Shown here: positions 54,901 through 63,753 of the stretch, in pieces | Layout: each line of letters starts with the position of its first letter | How positions within the stretch are numbered: the stretch's first letter is position 1 | Origin: Agarophyton chilense | Taxonomy: Eukaryota > Rhodophyta > Florideophyceae > Gracilariales > Gracilariaceae | Reading direction: 5' to 3' | NCBI GenBank assembly: GCA_030374765.1 | Contig: JARGXX010000016.1 | Location: 1,790,562 to 1,854,561, forward strand | DNA length: 64,000 bases | Translations under genes and position numbers: made by a program | Notes under the pieces: generated by a model | Database searches by the model: none | What the model was told of the DNA's origin: nothing | Seen by the model: the letters and a program-made list of their open reading frames with translations, nothing else

Positions 54901-57479
54901 CAGCGGACGATATATGCTTCAAACGGACGTATCAGAGTCAAGTACATGAGCAGAAGACGGGATGTTTGGGCATCGGGAAAGCGAGCAATCGGAGTGGCGG
55001 CCCCTTTGCTGTTTCGCGTTTTCATGTACCGGCAAATGAGGACAGGCGATTTGTCGATGAGCATGAGACAACGTTGAAAGTGTTGGTCGTTGTGGATACG
55101 GTATGTCTCAATCTCTGTGCCGCGCGCAGGAGAGCCCGACGAAAGGTGTAGCGCAACCAACAGGCGTTCTTGGATTTTCTGTGCACATGAGAGCCACCTC
55201 GACAACGCATGCGTGAACATATCGGTGCCCAAAATGTCGGTTGTGGGCAGTTGTGTGCGGGGAAAGGTACCGTTTTGCTTGCGTTGCGGAAGAAACGGAG
55301 TGTGGTCGGTGTTGGAGTTGTGGGGCATGGAAGACGTGAGACAAGTGAAAACGAAAGCCATGTTTTGTTCGATAAATGGGCGGTTGTTGAGGTTGGTAAG
55401 GAAAGAAAAGCCTGGGCTTTTGTTGAAGGAGTCGTCCTGAAGTGAGTGTAGCGCGTTTGTGAAACCGGTTGGCAGAGCGTGGCCAAGAAGCAGGTCGTTG
55501 TGAAGAGTATGTTGTATTTCTTTGTGTAGAGTTAAAACCAAAGAGCCGACTTCTGAGAGGGCGAGGTGAGTGTCACGCACTATGCCGCAGGACGGGTGAA
55601 CATCACAATTGTGGAAAGAAACGAACATTTCCTCGCGAGAGGATATGGACATTGCAAGCGTGAGTGTCTTTCTGACAAACGAAAGGGCGTTGTTGGAATC
55701 AGCGTCGATTGCCGCGTCGATGGTACGCATGCGTTCTTGAACGTGAACTGGGCGTTCGGAAGCAGGGGTGGCAGGTTGCAACAGGGGAGAAGATTTGGAG
55801 AGCACGTGCAGTTCGTGTATGGCGCAGGCACAGATGCCATATTGAAGAGCGGCGAGGAGGTGCGTCACATCTGAGGCGGCTGCAAAACGAAAGGAGGTAT
55901 TGTTGGGGTCGTGAGAAATGACCGTGTCGTAAGGCTCAGGCGTGCGGTCAGACGGCAAGGGGGCAGCGATAGGCGGGTTGGGGTCGGTGCTTATCACGCT
56001 TGCGCAAGCAATGAAGTTGCGAACGGAGAGGAGATCCAAAGAGTGGTATGGCGCTAAAGATTGAAGCAAGAAGGGCTTGAGCGCGCTATGGACCGCTGGG
56101 CCATGTTGGGTTGGAGGAAAGGGAGCGGGGAGCTCACCAGAGGAAGACATGCGAATGGCATCCAACACGGAAGTAGTGTAGCAGTACATGAGGTCTGAGT
56201 CGGGTACGAGATGAGGGAGGTTTGCCCTTGTCCTGTGAGTAAACACAAGCAAACGGGAAATGTGTGAAGCGTAACGCTTGAGGGTTTCAGTGGAGACAGT
56301 TTTAAAAGCTGTGTCGGTGCGCTTGTTGAGGCGGTCCAAGAAAGCCAGGGAGGTCTTACTAACCAAAATGTTCACCTGAGAGAGGTAGTCGAAGATGTGG
56401 TGGGTGATGGTGCTTTCAGCGGATGTGGGCGTTGTGCCAGTTCTGGATAGTTGAGCCGCCACATCCAGATGAACATGAAGCGAGTGAAGAACGATGTCAA
56501 ACTTGGAAAAGGTGATGAAAGAATTCTTCTCCGAGTGGTGACGAAGCAAAGGGTCTGATTGCGAACAAGGAGCGCCGGTGTTGAACTTTTGTAAAAAGTG
56601 GTTAATGTGTTGAAGCGGGGGCTCGATGCCTTTGGCAGTCGTTGCCACTGGACGATGGGGTGGTTGGAGACAAACAGGCTGCGCCGGGGGGGTATCAGGC
56701 CGTGCCGCAGGCGCCTGCGGAACCTGGAAAGTTTTGGACAAGCAGCCTATGGGTTGAGCATTGGTAACGGGGAATAAACGGCGACGAACGCCGCCGTACA
56801 CTGTCTGCAAGGCAATACGGCCCGACGAGACGGTACGGTCAAGGTGTGGCTGGGCAACCGCAGGCGACATATTGTGGCATTCGATCAGATGCGCTTGCAA
56901 ACGAACGGGGTCGAGGTAGCAGAATTTGCAGAGCGGGCACTGATAGCCATTGTGAATGGCAATGTGTGCCAGGGGCGTGAGGAACGTAGAGGGCCCGGAC
57001 ACAAATTGAGCGTTGTGTTGGGGGCGATACTTTTGCCACACGGGGGCAACGTTAGAGTTGTTGCGCAAGGTGTGCACCTCGTGCAGGATTGCCATTGACA
57101 TGGGACTTGCAATTTCCAAAGGGATGGAGTGCTGTTTGCGCAAGTGATGTTGGATTGCGCGGGCAGACGGCAGCCCACACTGGCAGTTGACGCACAACGG
57201 AAAGAACCCAATAGAATGAATACCCATATTCACAATGGTACCGAGTGCCATGATAAAAGAGGAAGAATCGTCGGCTGCATTTGCGTCGGTAACGGGTAAG
57301 TCGGAATGGGGTTGAGCATGGGCGTCACGCGCCACGGGCGGAGGCGGTGGGGGGAGCAGGGGATTAGGGGGAGTGGGCGGTGAGATGTTCACCGCAGCCC
57401 TCGGTGGGCTGTGCACCGAAGAGGGGATGAACACGGGCAAGCCATGTTCGCCGGCGGAGGATAAGCTGTTTTGCGACAT
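51936..57479 (-). CDS. Telomere-linked-helicase-like protein: two C2H2 fingers, SF2 (RecQ-like) helicase, CCHC knuckle
   Basis: 1847 codons from an ATG at 57479 (a longer frame would need TTG at 57563). A Pro-rich N-terminus is followed by two matched C2H2 fingers at residues 96-117 and 181-202, both C-x2-C-x12-H-x4-H. A long region without known domain comes next, with a Gln run near 995. The SF2 core follows: LLLQPTGSGKTLSLLLP (Walker A, about 1125), IAIDECHLFL (DExH box, about 1215), VLLSATVPP (motif III) and LAQQAGRAGRDG (motif VI, about 1450). After a Ser/Pro-rich linker, a CCHC knuckle (CFRCFSPHHISRNC) lies at about 1712-1726. This architecture and the telomere-like repeats beside it match fungal telomere-linked RecQ helicases. 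Likely a 3'-5' DNA helicase acting at chromosome ends or in its own replication. No lesion is visible, unlike the two other copies. Confidence 0.88.
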   Translation of the reverse strand: MSQNSLSSAGEHGLPVFIPSSVHSPPRAAVNISPPTPPNPLLPPPPPPVARDAHAQPHSDLPVTDANAADDSSSFIMALGTIVNMGIHSIGFFPLCVNCQCGLPSARAIQHHLRKQHSIPLEIASPMSMAILHEVHTLRNNSNVAPVWQKYRPQHNAQFVSGPSTFLTPLAHIAIHNGYQCPLCKFCYLDPVRLQAHLIECHNMSPAVAQPHLDRTVSSGRIALQTVYGGVRRRLFPVTNAQPIGCLSKTFQVPQAPAARPDTPPAQPVCLQPPHRPVATTAKGIEPPLQHINHFLQKFNTGAPCSQSDPLLRHHSEKNSFITFSKFDIVLHSLHVHLDVAAQLSRTGTTPTSAESTITHHIFDYLSQVNILVSKTSLAFLDRLNKRTDTAFKTVSTETLKRYASHISRLLVFTHRTRANLPHLVPDSDLMYCYTTSVLDAIRMSSSGELPAPFPPTQHGPAVHSALKPFLLQSLAPYHSLDLLSVRNFIACASVISTDPNPPIAAPLPSDRTPEPYDTVISHDPNNTSFRFAAASDVTHLLAALQYGICACAIHELHVLSKSSPLLQPATPASERPVHVQERMRTIDAAIDADSNNALSFVRKTLTLAMSISSREEMFVSFHNCDVHPSCGIVRDTHLALSEVGSLVLTLHKEIQHTLHNDLLLGHALPTGFTNALHSLQDDSFNKSPGFSFLTNLNNRPFIEQNMAFVFTCLTSSMPHNSNTDHTPFLPQRKQNGTFPRTQLPTTDILGTDMFTHALSRWLSCAQKIQERLLVALHLSSGSPARGTEIETYRIHNDQHFQRCLMLIDKSPVLICRYMKTRNSKGAATPIARFPDAQTSRLLLMYLTLIRPFEAYIVRCLHGENCFQMHWKMLFANCGIPYAANTIRSIISSHLSKRGFPISFNDYRNFTVGMTNTVSNVTASSVADHILEELLTTAHGQAGHSAHTAAFLYARTPHDISGLQHSQLSKYREWSSKWHQYLGLLLNAPLTQQQQQQQHHRKRPVTDTVLPTPEPKRSIHTSQPTPSPPTDRSAIPHSQINLNLAASHPFNPHPPAFMAAAIPRGGASLLQQPLVTYEHITSEMLRALRQALSNDSALFKSHQQFVNTAAVYNRLSNMLLLQPTGSGKTLSLLLPVFMEKGKYSTVLITPLTALLSEYELRAQLFGLRASRTPTPPGSHSFADIYIFSAERLSLPSFTEFTTRLIAADRLARIAIDECHLFLLWQHFRPCLANLHNCFGHIPTKIPRVLLSATVPPRDRPLLLSQLHIPNAHVYASSTARNNISFVVYQLSSAPSTSRATRFRAAHGHFQDVFGYLLQLGVSIMQEHVARLLHSSADTTLARVLIFSLTRPAAEAVHEALAASRSSFGALKQSTTVTVLLYHSGLSDVRKRRAHTLWNSPPSSSAPTTNHILFMVCTSSFGTGIDVPNVRLVFNFGGVASLCDLAQQAGRAGRDGNPSTCVTIYFQPYFKLVTETLSSSSSNTNAFEEPNRIYNQALSTERWLEAQHWVECKSVCRRNALYFHMDGKEPGICLFSPSVLNCDICNSIAAVSPSPTPERSSVSATPSASQHAQSISPSPSASPQTPTPPKNRANQSNRTSLNNQNTNTNGGPTQSPKPHASRPPRPPTSTPSPLLTTTHPSAATQSPTVAHSQSQSHSATFFYTLERKTPQQIVSHFEELSRRLAPLCVPCLLHEKTQVHLTDTHACPHSRQRCFRCFSPHHISRNCRFDKSPQGTCYRCHLGFCKGLKTHSQPHTFGTRHCIFISLYQLAWVLWRTCSKTRSEIALHLFDGRMQSKFNSISQSSQDSSPLHLEIDAMFHDWLTHNNHFAVPNILRLAAWWKSTTTLI

Positions 57480-58448
57480 AACTGAACGTGTAAGAGAGAG
57501 AAGAAGACGCTTGGGAGGATTGTTTTTGAAGACGCAAAGAAAGACACACACAAACAAACACAATCGAGTTTGGGAGCATCAGCGAAATGGACGGGTTCAC
57601 TGCCGATATAGCAGTATAAGTAGTAAATAGGTGGGGCGAGGGTAATTGGAGAAAGGCGGTTTGGTGTTTTGGGGGAGGGCGCGTGTGGCTGGCTTGAGCA
57701 AATGGCATACTGTACAAGGGAACCTTCACGATACTATTTGGTATTGCAGGTCATTCATTCCCGGTGTATGACTGTGGGGTTGTGGGGAGGAGTGTGTCAC
57801 AATAAAGCTCATTGGCCTCCGCCCCATTGAGGAGAGTGATTTTGTGTAAGGGGCGTGGTTTCCGTGCAGGGGGGGAGCGGGAAGGGGAAAAAGGGCAGCA
57901 CAGAGAAGAGATGGGGCTGCGCGGTGGTGGAGTCGGGTTGGGGGAGGGCAGAAGTTTTCAGGGTGGGTTCGGACTTGTGTGTAAATGGACGGAGGTTTAG
58001 AACGAGCTGGCGCGCGATCGGGTGCGCCAGCGGATGTTGTGCGGCAATGTGGCAACTTGTTGTGAAGCATGACGTTTTCAGAACGGCTAACTAGTGGCGG
58101 TGGTGGCGTATCGTACACACGTATTAGTTTGAGCACAAGCGGTGCTGCACCGCGGTTGAGCTCATATATGCATATGCGACATGTTTGACCGTTGATTTTG
58201 GAAAAATGGTGCTACATGTGACGTGGGTAGGAGGGGTGCTATGTGTTACAGTATGCGCACTGTGTAACGTTATGATGGTGTTTGGCAAAAGAAGTGAGAT
58301 GTTGCGGGGCGTGGCAGTGGGGGCCGAAGAAGAAGGTTATAGGTTTTCTGTTTTTAAAACGAATGAAGGAAGAGAGTTTGCGCGTGGTTGTTCTTAGGAG
58401 AGAAGGTTTAGTTTTTAGTTGTGTTCTACTGAGAAAGAAAAGAAACAA
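57480..58448. promoter_or_regulatory. Spacer between the two large minus-strand genes
   Basis: 969 bp holding the helicase promoter and the 3' flank of the methyltransferase-SET gene. G-rich on the plus strand; only short shadow frames. No element could be pinned down. Confidence 0.4.
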
Positions 58449-61400
58449 CTAATCGACAAGATCCACATGAAAGGTGTGTGTTTGTGGTTTTGGAACCCTG
58501 GGCCAATGAGCGTAGTCGTTTCCATAGTCTATTAGCACTTCTTCTTCTCGCTCGATGGTTCGGGTGGCTACTATTGTGATAAGGTGGTAGTCTTGGATTC
58601 CTGACTTTGAGTTTTTCAAAGTAGACGAAAGGCGCGCTACTACATTTGGTGTGCGAGGGTTGGGGAGTACCTTGTCCCGTAAGGCCTGAATGTCGAGGTC
58701 CTCTGGGCGGTATTGGGCATCATTGATGATTCCGCCAACACAGAACGGGGCAGGCGTGATCCACATGGAGTGGGTTCCACGGTCTCCCGGGGTGGGCAGT
58801 CTGACAAAGTCCGGACCTGTCACTCGGATTTCCATGGAAGTGGAGTTGAAGCGCTCCACGGTGACGGCGAGCAAACCGTTGGCATACGAAGACTGTGTGG
58901 CGGAGCGTTTGGAGAGGTCGTGGTAGACGAGAGTTCCATAAAAGTAGCACACGGTGTCGCCTTCATTAAACTGGCGTGCGGCAAAGACCCCGTCTCCCGC
59001 CAAGGGGTGTCGGATGTCGGACTTTTTGGTATACACTCCATGGGCATACCCTTCTATGGCAAGTAACGTAGCCGGATCAATCTGAGTGAGAAGCCCCTGT
59101 TTCTCTCGCGGCCATTCATGCACCGGTTTAGTGCGGCAAACGGCTGCAAACTCACGGTCTTTCCACAAGTTGCAGAGAAAGGAAGCGAGCGGCGCAGGAA
59201 AAATTTGGTACTGTGGCAGACCGGGAGGCGCGGTCCAAAGGTATTTCGATCGCAGGTCCGTGTTCGGTAGTGAGCGAACTAGGCGACTGAACTTGGCGAT
59301 GAGATGGTGCGGCACTTCAATGTCGGTGCTGTTCTGTAAAACGGTTTTGATAAAGTGAACGACAGCATTGTGTTTTGCGTGAGCGTAACACACTGCGTCT
59401 TTCTCGCACCCCAAAAAGCGTCTGTGACCTGGGAGCTCCATGCACGCCAAAGCGGTGGAACCCGTTCCGGCAAATAAATCCACCACCATGTCGCCAGGCT
59501 GAGAATAGCGGCTTATGAGTTCCTTGAGTAGAGCACGACTCTTCTGCTCCGGGCGTACTTTTTCAGTGACGGCGTTGTGATTGTTGGTGACAGAATGCAG
59601 GCGATTCCAACGCAGGGTCTCGCCAGCGGCTAGTCCCGGCACGTTATCAATCACGTTCTTGTAAGCCGGGTAGCGAGAAGGAACGTAGTTGTAGTTGACG
59701 AGGTTTACGCGAGCCAGGTTTTCATCGTGAGTGAGCCCCGTTTTGATGCCGTGAATGGCGTACTCGGTGATGGGCAACGGCGACGTTCGCAGCCCGCGGT
59801 GGCTCCCAGTAGGATGGGAGGCGGCGCGGACGAAAACCAACGGCACAGGGTCCACCTTGAACAGCGCAGTATGGGACTCGGAAATGCTCTTGAAGCACGA
59901 CAACCACGGCCTGAACTGGCGAATGGAGCAAAAGAGAATAAAGTGGCCGCCAGGGCACATCAGCTCGCCAATAACCTGCGCCGTGCGCTTCATATCGTCT
60001 TGGGAAATGGCGTCGTGGTTGCTGTTGTGGCGGCCAGCTAAGGACCGAATGTTGTAAGGCGGGTCGGTGAGGACCAGTTGCACTGCTCCGACTGGAGATG
60101 AGGCGGTAGTTCGTTTGATAATATCCACCTGTACGAATTCTTTGAAATCGACACCGTAGAGGCGAATATGCTTTTCCATTTCGTCCTCCGCCTCTTGTAG
60201 AGCGTTGAGAGTAGTAGTTTGGGTGAAGGAGTGCGGCGGGAGGACGCGAGTTTCGTTGACGTTGTAGGGAAGATTTGGGGGTTGGGGAGGAGGTGAGGGA
60301 CCAGCGGCGTTGGCGCGTTCCGACGACGACGGTAGTGGCGCTCCTGGATCAGGCGGAAGTTGCTGCTGTGACTCGTTCATAATGATGTCCACCAACTCGG
60401 CTTCTTTTTTGGCTATCTCCACGGCCGGGTTGAGGGGTTGGCCTGGAATAGGACCGACCATGGCCATTCGAATCGGGGTCCAAAGTGGCAGACCGAACGT
60501 CGTGAAGCGGTGAGGGTACACGTCGACGGTCGAGTTATACTCGAATTGCGTCAAAGATTGCCAGCGAGCGGTTTCATCCATTTCGTATAGGAAGTCGTTG
60601 AAAAGCAGGCGGTGAAGGTCGTTCAAAAATTCGGAAGCTAGCACGCGTAGATTGCGGTCAACCTCGTCGGTGTGGGACCAGGCGACGCTGTCCACTTCAG
60701 ATTGGACTTTGGAAGGCTGTGCGTTCTTGGCAAATGTGGTAGTTTGCGATAAAGGGGCGTAGCCTTCGCCGCGGCGTTCGAGAGCGTGGTAGGTTAGGGT
60801 GTTGCTGTCGAACAAGATGTACGGAGCGAGCATGTGCTCCAGTGAGTCATACCCAAGATGGCGGCAGAACACATTCCAAGAGGTCACAAGCTTGTGCACG
60901 ACAAATGAAATTCGCTCGCACGTTTCGTGCTTAAAGTTTTGCAACGAAGGCAACATAGAGGTCGCGGTTGCAACGCCGGTATTGAGGCGTTGTTTCTTGG
61001 TCTGGCGCGATTTGAGTTTCTCGCGTTTGAGAGTGTAGATCATCGACAGATACAAAACCATTTCAAAACGAGATGCCTCAACGGTAGTGGAGAATCGTGA
61101 GCGACTGTCCTTGGAAGTTTGCGACTGTGGAGGCAGAATGCGCGATTTGAGGAAGGACGACAAGAGAGCCGTTTTCGGAATGAGCAAGTCGACTTGACGG
61201 CTGGGGCGGCGGCGATTTGTAGGCGCATTGGAAGAACGAGCACTTGCACGGGTGGTACCATTACCAGCAGCAGAAGACGGTTGCTGCTCAGAAGTATTGC
61301 TTGAAGCTTGGATTTGGAGGTAGAGCTGGTACAAGTCCCTGAGACGCCGGTCGTTGCTACCATCGTCGAGGTCCACACATCTGGCCATGAGGTACACCTG

Positions 61401-61646
61401 AGAAAAGTAGTTGTTTTTGAGGAGGCTGTGTTGTATCTCCGTGTTGGTGTACTTGCCGTGCTTTTCAGATGGCACGACCAAGGAGCAAACTTCCTCTGCA
61501 GCTGGCACAGAGCCTCGGTTCTGAACTGCGAAGTAGACCAAGTCCAGGTACTGGAGCGCGCGGGCGTTGGGATCATCGGGGCGCATGCGGGCGTACGCGT
61601 CGCGCAGCGGCAAGAACAAACCAATGAGACCTTCGGTGGTGACCAT
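58449..61646 (-). CDS. Amino-DNA-methyltransferase (beta class, DPPY) fused to a SET domain
   Basis: 1065 codons from an ATG at 61646 (the frame stays open to 61787 through a TTG). Residues 1-500 match no domain I know; they contain Pro/Ser-rich and Arg-rich stretches. From about 520 there is a bacterial-type N6-adenine/N4-cytosine methyltransferase: VQLVLTDPPYNIRS (motif IV, catalytic DPPY) precedes GDMVVDLFAGTGSTALACM (motif I, AdoMet site, about 722), the beta-class order. From about 885 a SET domain follows: GDGVFAARQFNEGDTVCYFYG and, near the end, EEEVLIDYGNDYAHW (the catalytic Tyr of E-x-x-x-x-Y-G). The chain thus joins a DNA-base methyltransferase to a protein-lysine methyltransferase fold. 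No stop or frameshift is seen. It lies upstream of and in line with the helicase gene. The target base (6mA or 4mC) cannot be told from DPPY alone. Confidence 0.88.
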   Translation of the reverse strand: MVTTEGLIGLFLPLRDAYARMRPDDPNARALQYLDLVYFAVQNRGSVPAAEEVCSLVVPSEKHGKYTNTEIQHSLLKNNYFSQVYLMARCVDLDDGSNDRRLRDLYQLYLQIQASSNTSEQQPSSAAGNGTTRASARSSNAPTNRRRPSRQVDLLIPKTALLSSFLKSRILPPQSQTSKDSRSRFSTTVEASRFEMVLYLSMIYTLKREKLKSRQTKKQRLNTGVATATSMLPSLQNFKHETCERISFVVHKLVTSWNVFCRHLGYDSLEHMLAPYILFDSNTLTYHALERRGEGYAPLSQTTTFAKNAQPSKVQSEVDSVAWSHTDEVDRNLRVLASEFLNDLHRLLFNDFLYEMDETARWQSLTQFEYNSTVDVYPHRFTTFGLPLWTPIRMAMVGPIPGQPLNPAVEIAKKEAELVDIIMNESQQQLPPDPGAPLPSSSERANAAGPSPPPQPPNLPYNVNETRVLPPHSFTQTTTLNALQEAEDEMEKHIRLYGVDFKEFVQVDIIKRTTASSPVGAVQLVLTDPPYNIRSLAGRHNSNHDAISQDDMKRTAQVIGELMCPGGHFILFCSIRQFRPWLSCFKSISESHTALFKVDPVPLVFVRAASHPTGSHRGLRTSPLPITEYAIHGIKTGLTHDENLARVNLVNYNYVPSRYPAYKNVIDNVPGLAAGETLRWNRLHSVTNNHNAVTEKVRPEQKSRALLKELISRYSQPGDMVVDLFAGTGSTALACMELPGHRRFLGCEKDAVCYAHAKHNAVVHFIKTVLQNSTDIEVPHHLIAKFSRLVRSLPNTDLRSKYLWTAPPGLPQYQIFPAPLASFLCNLWKDREFAAVCRTKPVHEWPREKQGLLTQIDPATLLAIEGYAHGVYTKKSDIRHPLAGDGVFAARQFNEGDTVCYFYGTLVYHDLSKRSATQSSYANGLLAVTVERFNSTSMEIRVTGPDFVRLPTPGDRGTHSMWITPAPFCVGGIINDAQYRPEDLDIQALRDKVLPNPRTPNVVARLSSTLKNSKSGIQDYHLITIVATRTIEREEEVLIDYGNDYAHWPRVPKPQTHTFHVDLVD

Positions 61647-62090
61647 CTTGTAAGACGGAACTTGGAGAGATATTCGAAGTGTCGGTGGAGAAGGCTGGGG
61701 GCGGAGATAGAGAGATAGAAGGGGGGGTGATTGAACGAAGAGAGACTTGTTCTTTTGAAGGGGAATTCGGGGGCTGAAGTTGTGCAAGGGCGTCTTGATT
61801 GAAGGGGTCGTGGGGTTTAGGGGTTCAAAGAGCGGGGCCGTGTAGGGGTTTGCGCAATGGTGAGGTCTTGGGCTTTAGCGGGTGCGTGTACGTCAAAGCC
61901 GTTCTTGATCGTAACTCGATACCGCAGCGGGCGCAAGAATCCAAAACAAGCAACACCGCTGAAACAACGACAAAGTTTCGAAAGGCGAACGTTGCCAAGC
62001 GGAGAGGACTGCAGAAGAGCGATAGCCGACAGCTCAAATACGGTCGGGGTCGGTTAACGTGAGATGCAGTTTGAGGGAGCAAAAGGGGGA
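61647..62090. promoter_or_regulatory. 5' flank of the methyltransferase-SET gene
   Basis: No gene recognised. A short GGGGTTTAGGGGTT motif occurs near 61811, an isolated telomere-like unit. The promoter of the minus-strand gene must lie here. Confidence 0.4.
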
Positions 62091-62111
62091 TTGCCTGCAG
62101 GCAATAAATTT

Positions 62112-62210
62112 CAACTGCGAATTACGGCTCATAATTTGCACCCCGATTGTTGATTTGCATTATTATTTCGCACTTTCGGGGTGCAAATTATGAGCCGTAA
62201 TTCGCAGTTG
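62112..62210. repeat. Perfect 35-bp inverted repeat, unit 1 (29-bp loop)
   Basis: Left arm 62112-62146 and right arm 62176-62210 are exact reverse complements (arms begin CAACTGCGAATTACGG). Outside them, TTGCCTGC at 62091-62098 pairs with GCAGGCAA at 62224-62231, so a longer imperfect palindrome of about 140 bp exists. Confidence 0.95.
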
Positions 62211-62883
62211 ACCAAAAGTGCCCGCAGGCAATTTCACTCAATGTGAGCAAACTCGTTTCTCTTCTACCAGGCGCCGTACCAAGGCCATAGACGCTGTATA
62301 GAGCCGATTCCCATGCCTGTGTCTCCCTCTCACGGCTTTATACCGGCGGAAACGAAGGTTATTGAACCTGTTGGGGCTGAACGCCTTTTCTAGCGTCGCC
62401 CAACCTTACACTACCACAGGCGAATACTGTGGAATTTGAAAGGTGAACGAGCTTGCGTAAAGGGTGCCGACAGACATGTTTGTGGAAAGACATGTTTTGG
62501 TGCACTTCCGAGAATTAGTAGCATCTGTATAGAAAGGAGAGTGGTGAGAAAGTTTGGTTTTTTAGAGTACTTGGTTGAAATTGAAAAGTTGAATGTACAT
62601 GAGTTGTGACACGGTGCAGTGAAGAAGAAGCGTTGTGGGCGAGTGAAGGTGTTTAGTGAAACATCATTAGGCTTTCGGTTTTGCAATGACGCTTGATATG
62701 GGTTTAAGCAGGCGTATGCGAGATATGAGGGGTGTGGTGAGAGTTTACGAGTGTGGCGCAAATGTAGGGAGGGGCGTGTGGGCGAAGGCGAAAAACGGGG
62801 TGTTGGGGGCCCAGGGGGTGTTTTTGGATGTGGGCAGACGTAGTCAAAAAGAGCGATTGGGATTGCCTGCAGGCAATAAATTT

Positions 62884-62982
62884 CAACTGCGAATTACGGC
62901 TCATAATTTGCACCCCGATTGTTGATTTGCATTATTATTTCGCACTTTCGGGGTGCAAATTATGAGCCGTAATTCGCAGTTG
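62884..62982. repeat. Perfect 35-bp inverted repeat, unit 2
   Basis: Arms 62884-62918 and 62948-62982, identical to unit 1. Confidence 0.95.
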
Positions 62983-63653
62983 ACCAAAAGTGCCCGCAGG
63001 CAATTTCACTCAATGTGAGCAAACTCGTTTCTCTTCTACCAGGCGCCGTACCAAGGCCATAGCTGCTCTATAGAGCCGATTCCCATGCCTGTGTCTCCCT
63101 CTCACGGCTTTATACCGGCGGTAACGACGGTTATTGAACCGGTTGGGGCTGAACGTCTTTTCTAGCGGCGCCCAACCTTAGACTACCACAGGCGAATACT
63201 GTCGAATGTGAATGGTGAACGAGCTCGCGTAAAGGGTGCCGACAGACATGTTTGTGGAAAGACATGTTTTGGTGCACTTCCGAGAATTAGTAGCATCTGT
63301 ATAGAAAGGAGAGTGGTGAGAAAGTTTGGTTTTTTGGAGTACTTGGTTGAAATTGAAAAGTTGAATGTACATGAGTTGTGACACGGTGCAGTGGAGAAGA
63401 AGCGTTGTGGGCGAGTGAAGGGTTTTGTGAAACATCATTAGGCTTTCGGTTTTGCAATGGGGCTGGAAATGGGTCTACAGAGGCGTATGCGAGAGACGAG
63501 GGGTGTGGTGAGAGTTTAGGAATGTGGCACAAATGTAGGGAGAGGCGTGTGGGCGAAGGCGAAAAACAGGGTGTGGGGGGCCCAGGGGGATGTTTTTGGA
63601 TGTTGGCAGACGTAGTCAAAAGGGGGATTGGATTGCCTGCAGGCAATAAATTT

Positions 63654-63753
63654 CAACTGCGAATTACGGCTCATAATTTGCACCCCGATTGTTGATTTGC
63701 ATTATTATTTTCGCACTTTCGGGGTGCAAATTATGAGCCGTAATTCGCAGTTG
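63654..63753. repeat. Perfect 35-bp inverted repeat, unit 3
   Basis: Arms 63654-63688 and 63719-63753. The arms are identical to the other units and the loop is one T longer. Confidence 0.95.

Noticed and set aside
52364-56248. Many plus-strand frames of 60-150 codons across the helicase gene (and its copies)
   Set aside because: Antisense shadows of the long minus-strand coding frame; Arg/Trp/Gly-rich, no motifs.
57480-57563. 28-codon N-terminal extension of the helicase
   Set aside because: It would have to start with TTG; the first ATG is at 57479.
61647-61787. 47-codon N-terminal extension of the methyltransferase-SET protein
   Set aside because: The frame starts at TTG, not ATG, and has low-complexity composition.
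62411-63695. Frames of 60-119 codons in the 771-bp array
   Set aside because: Not conserved in phase between units.
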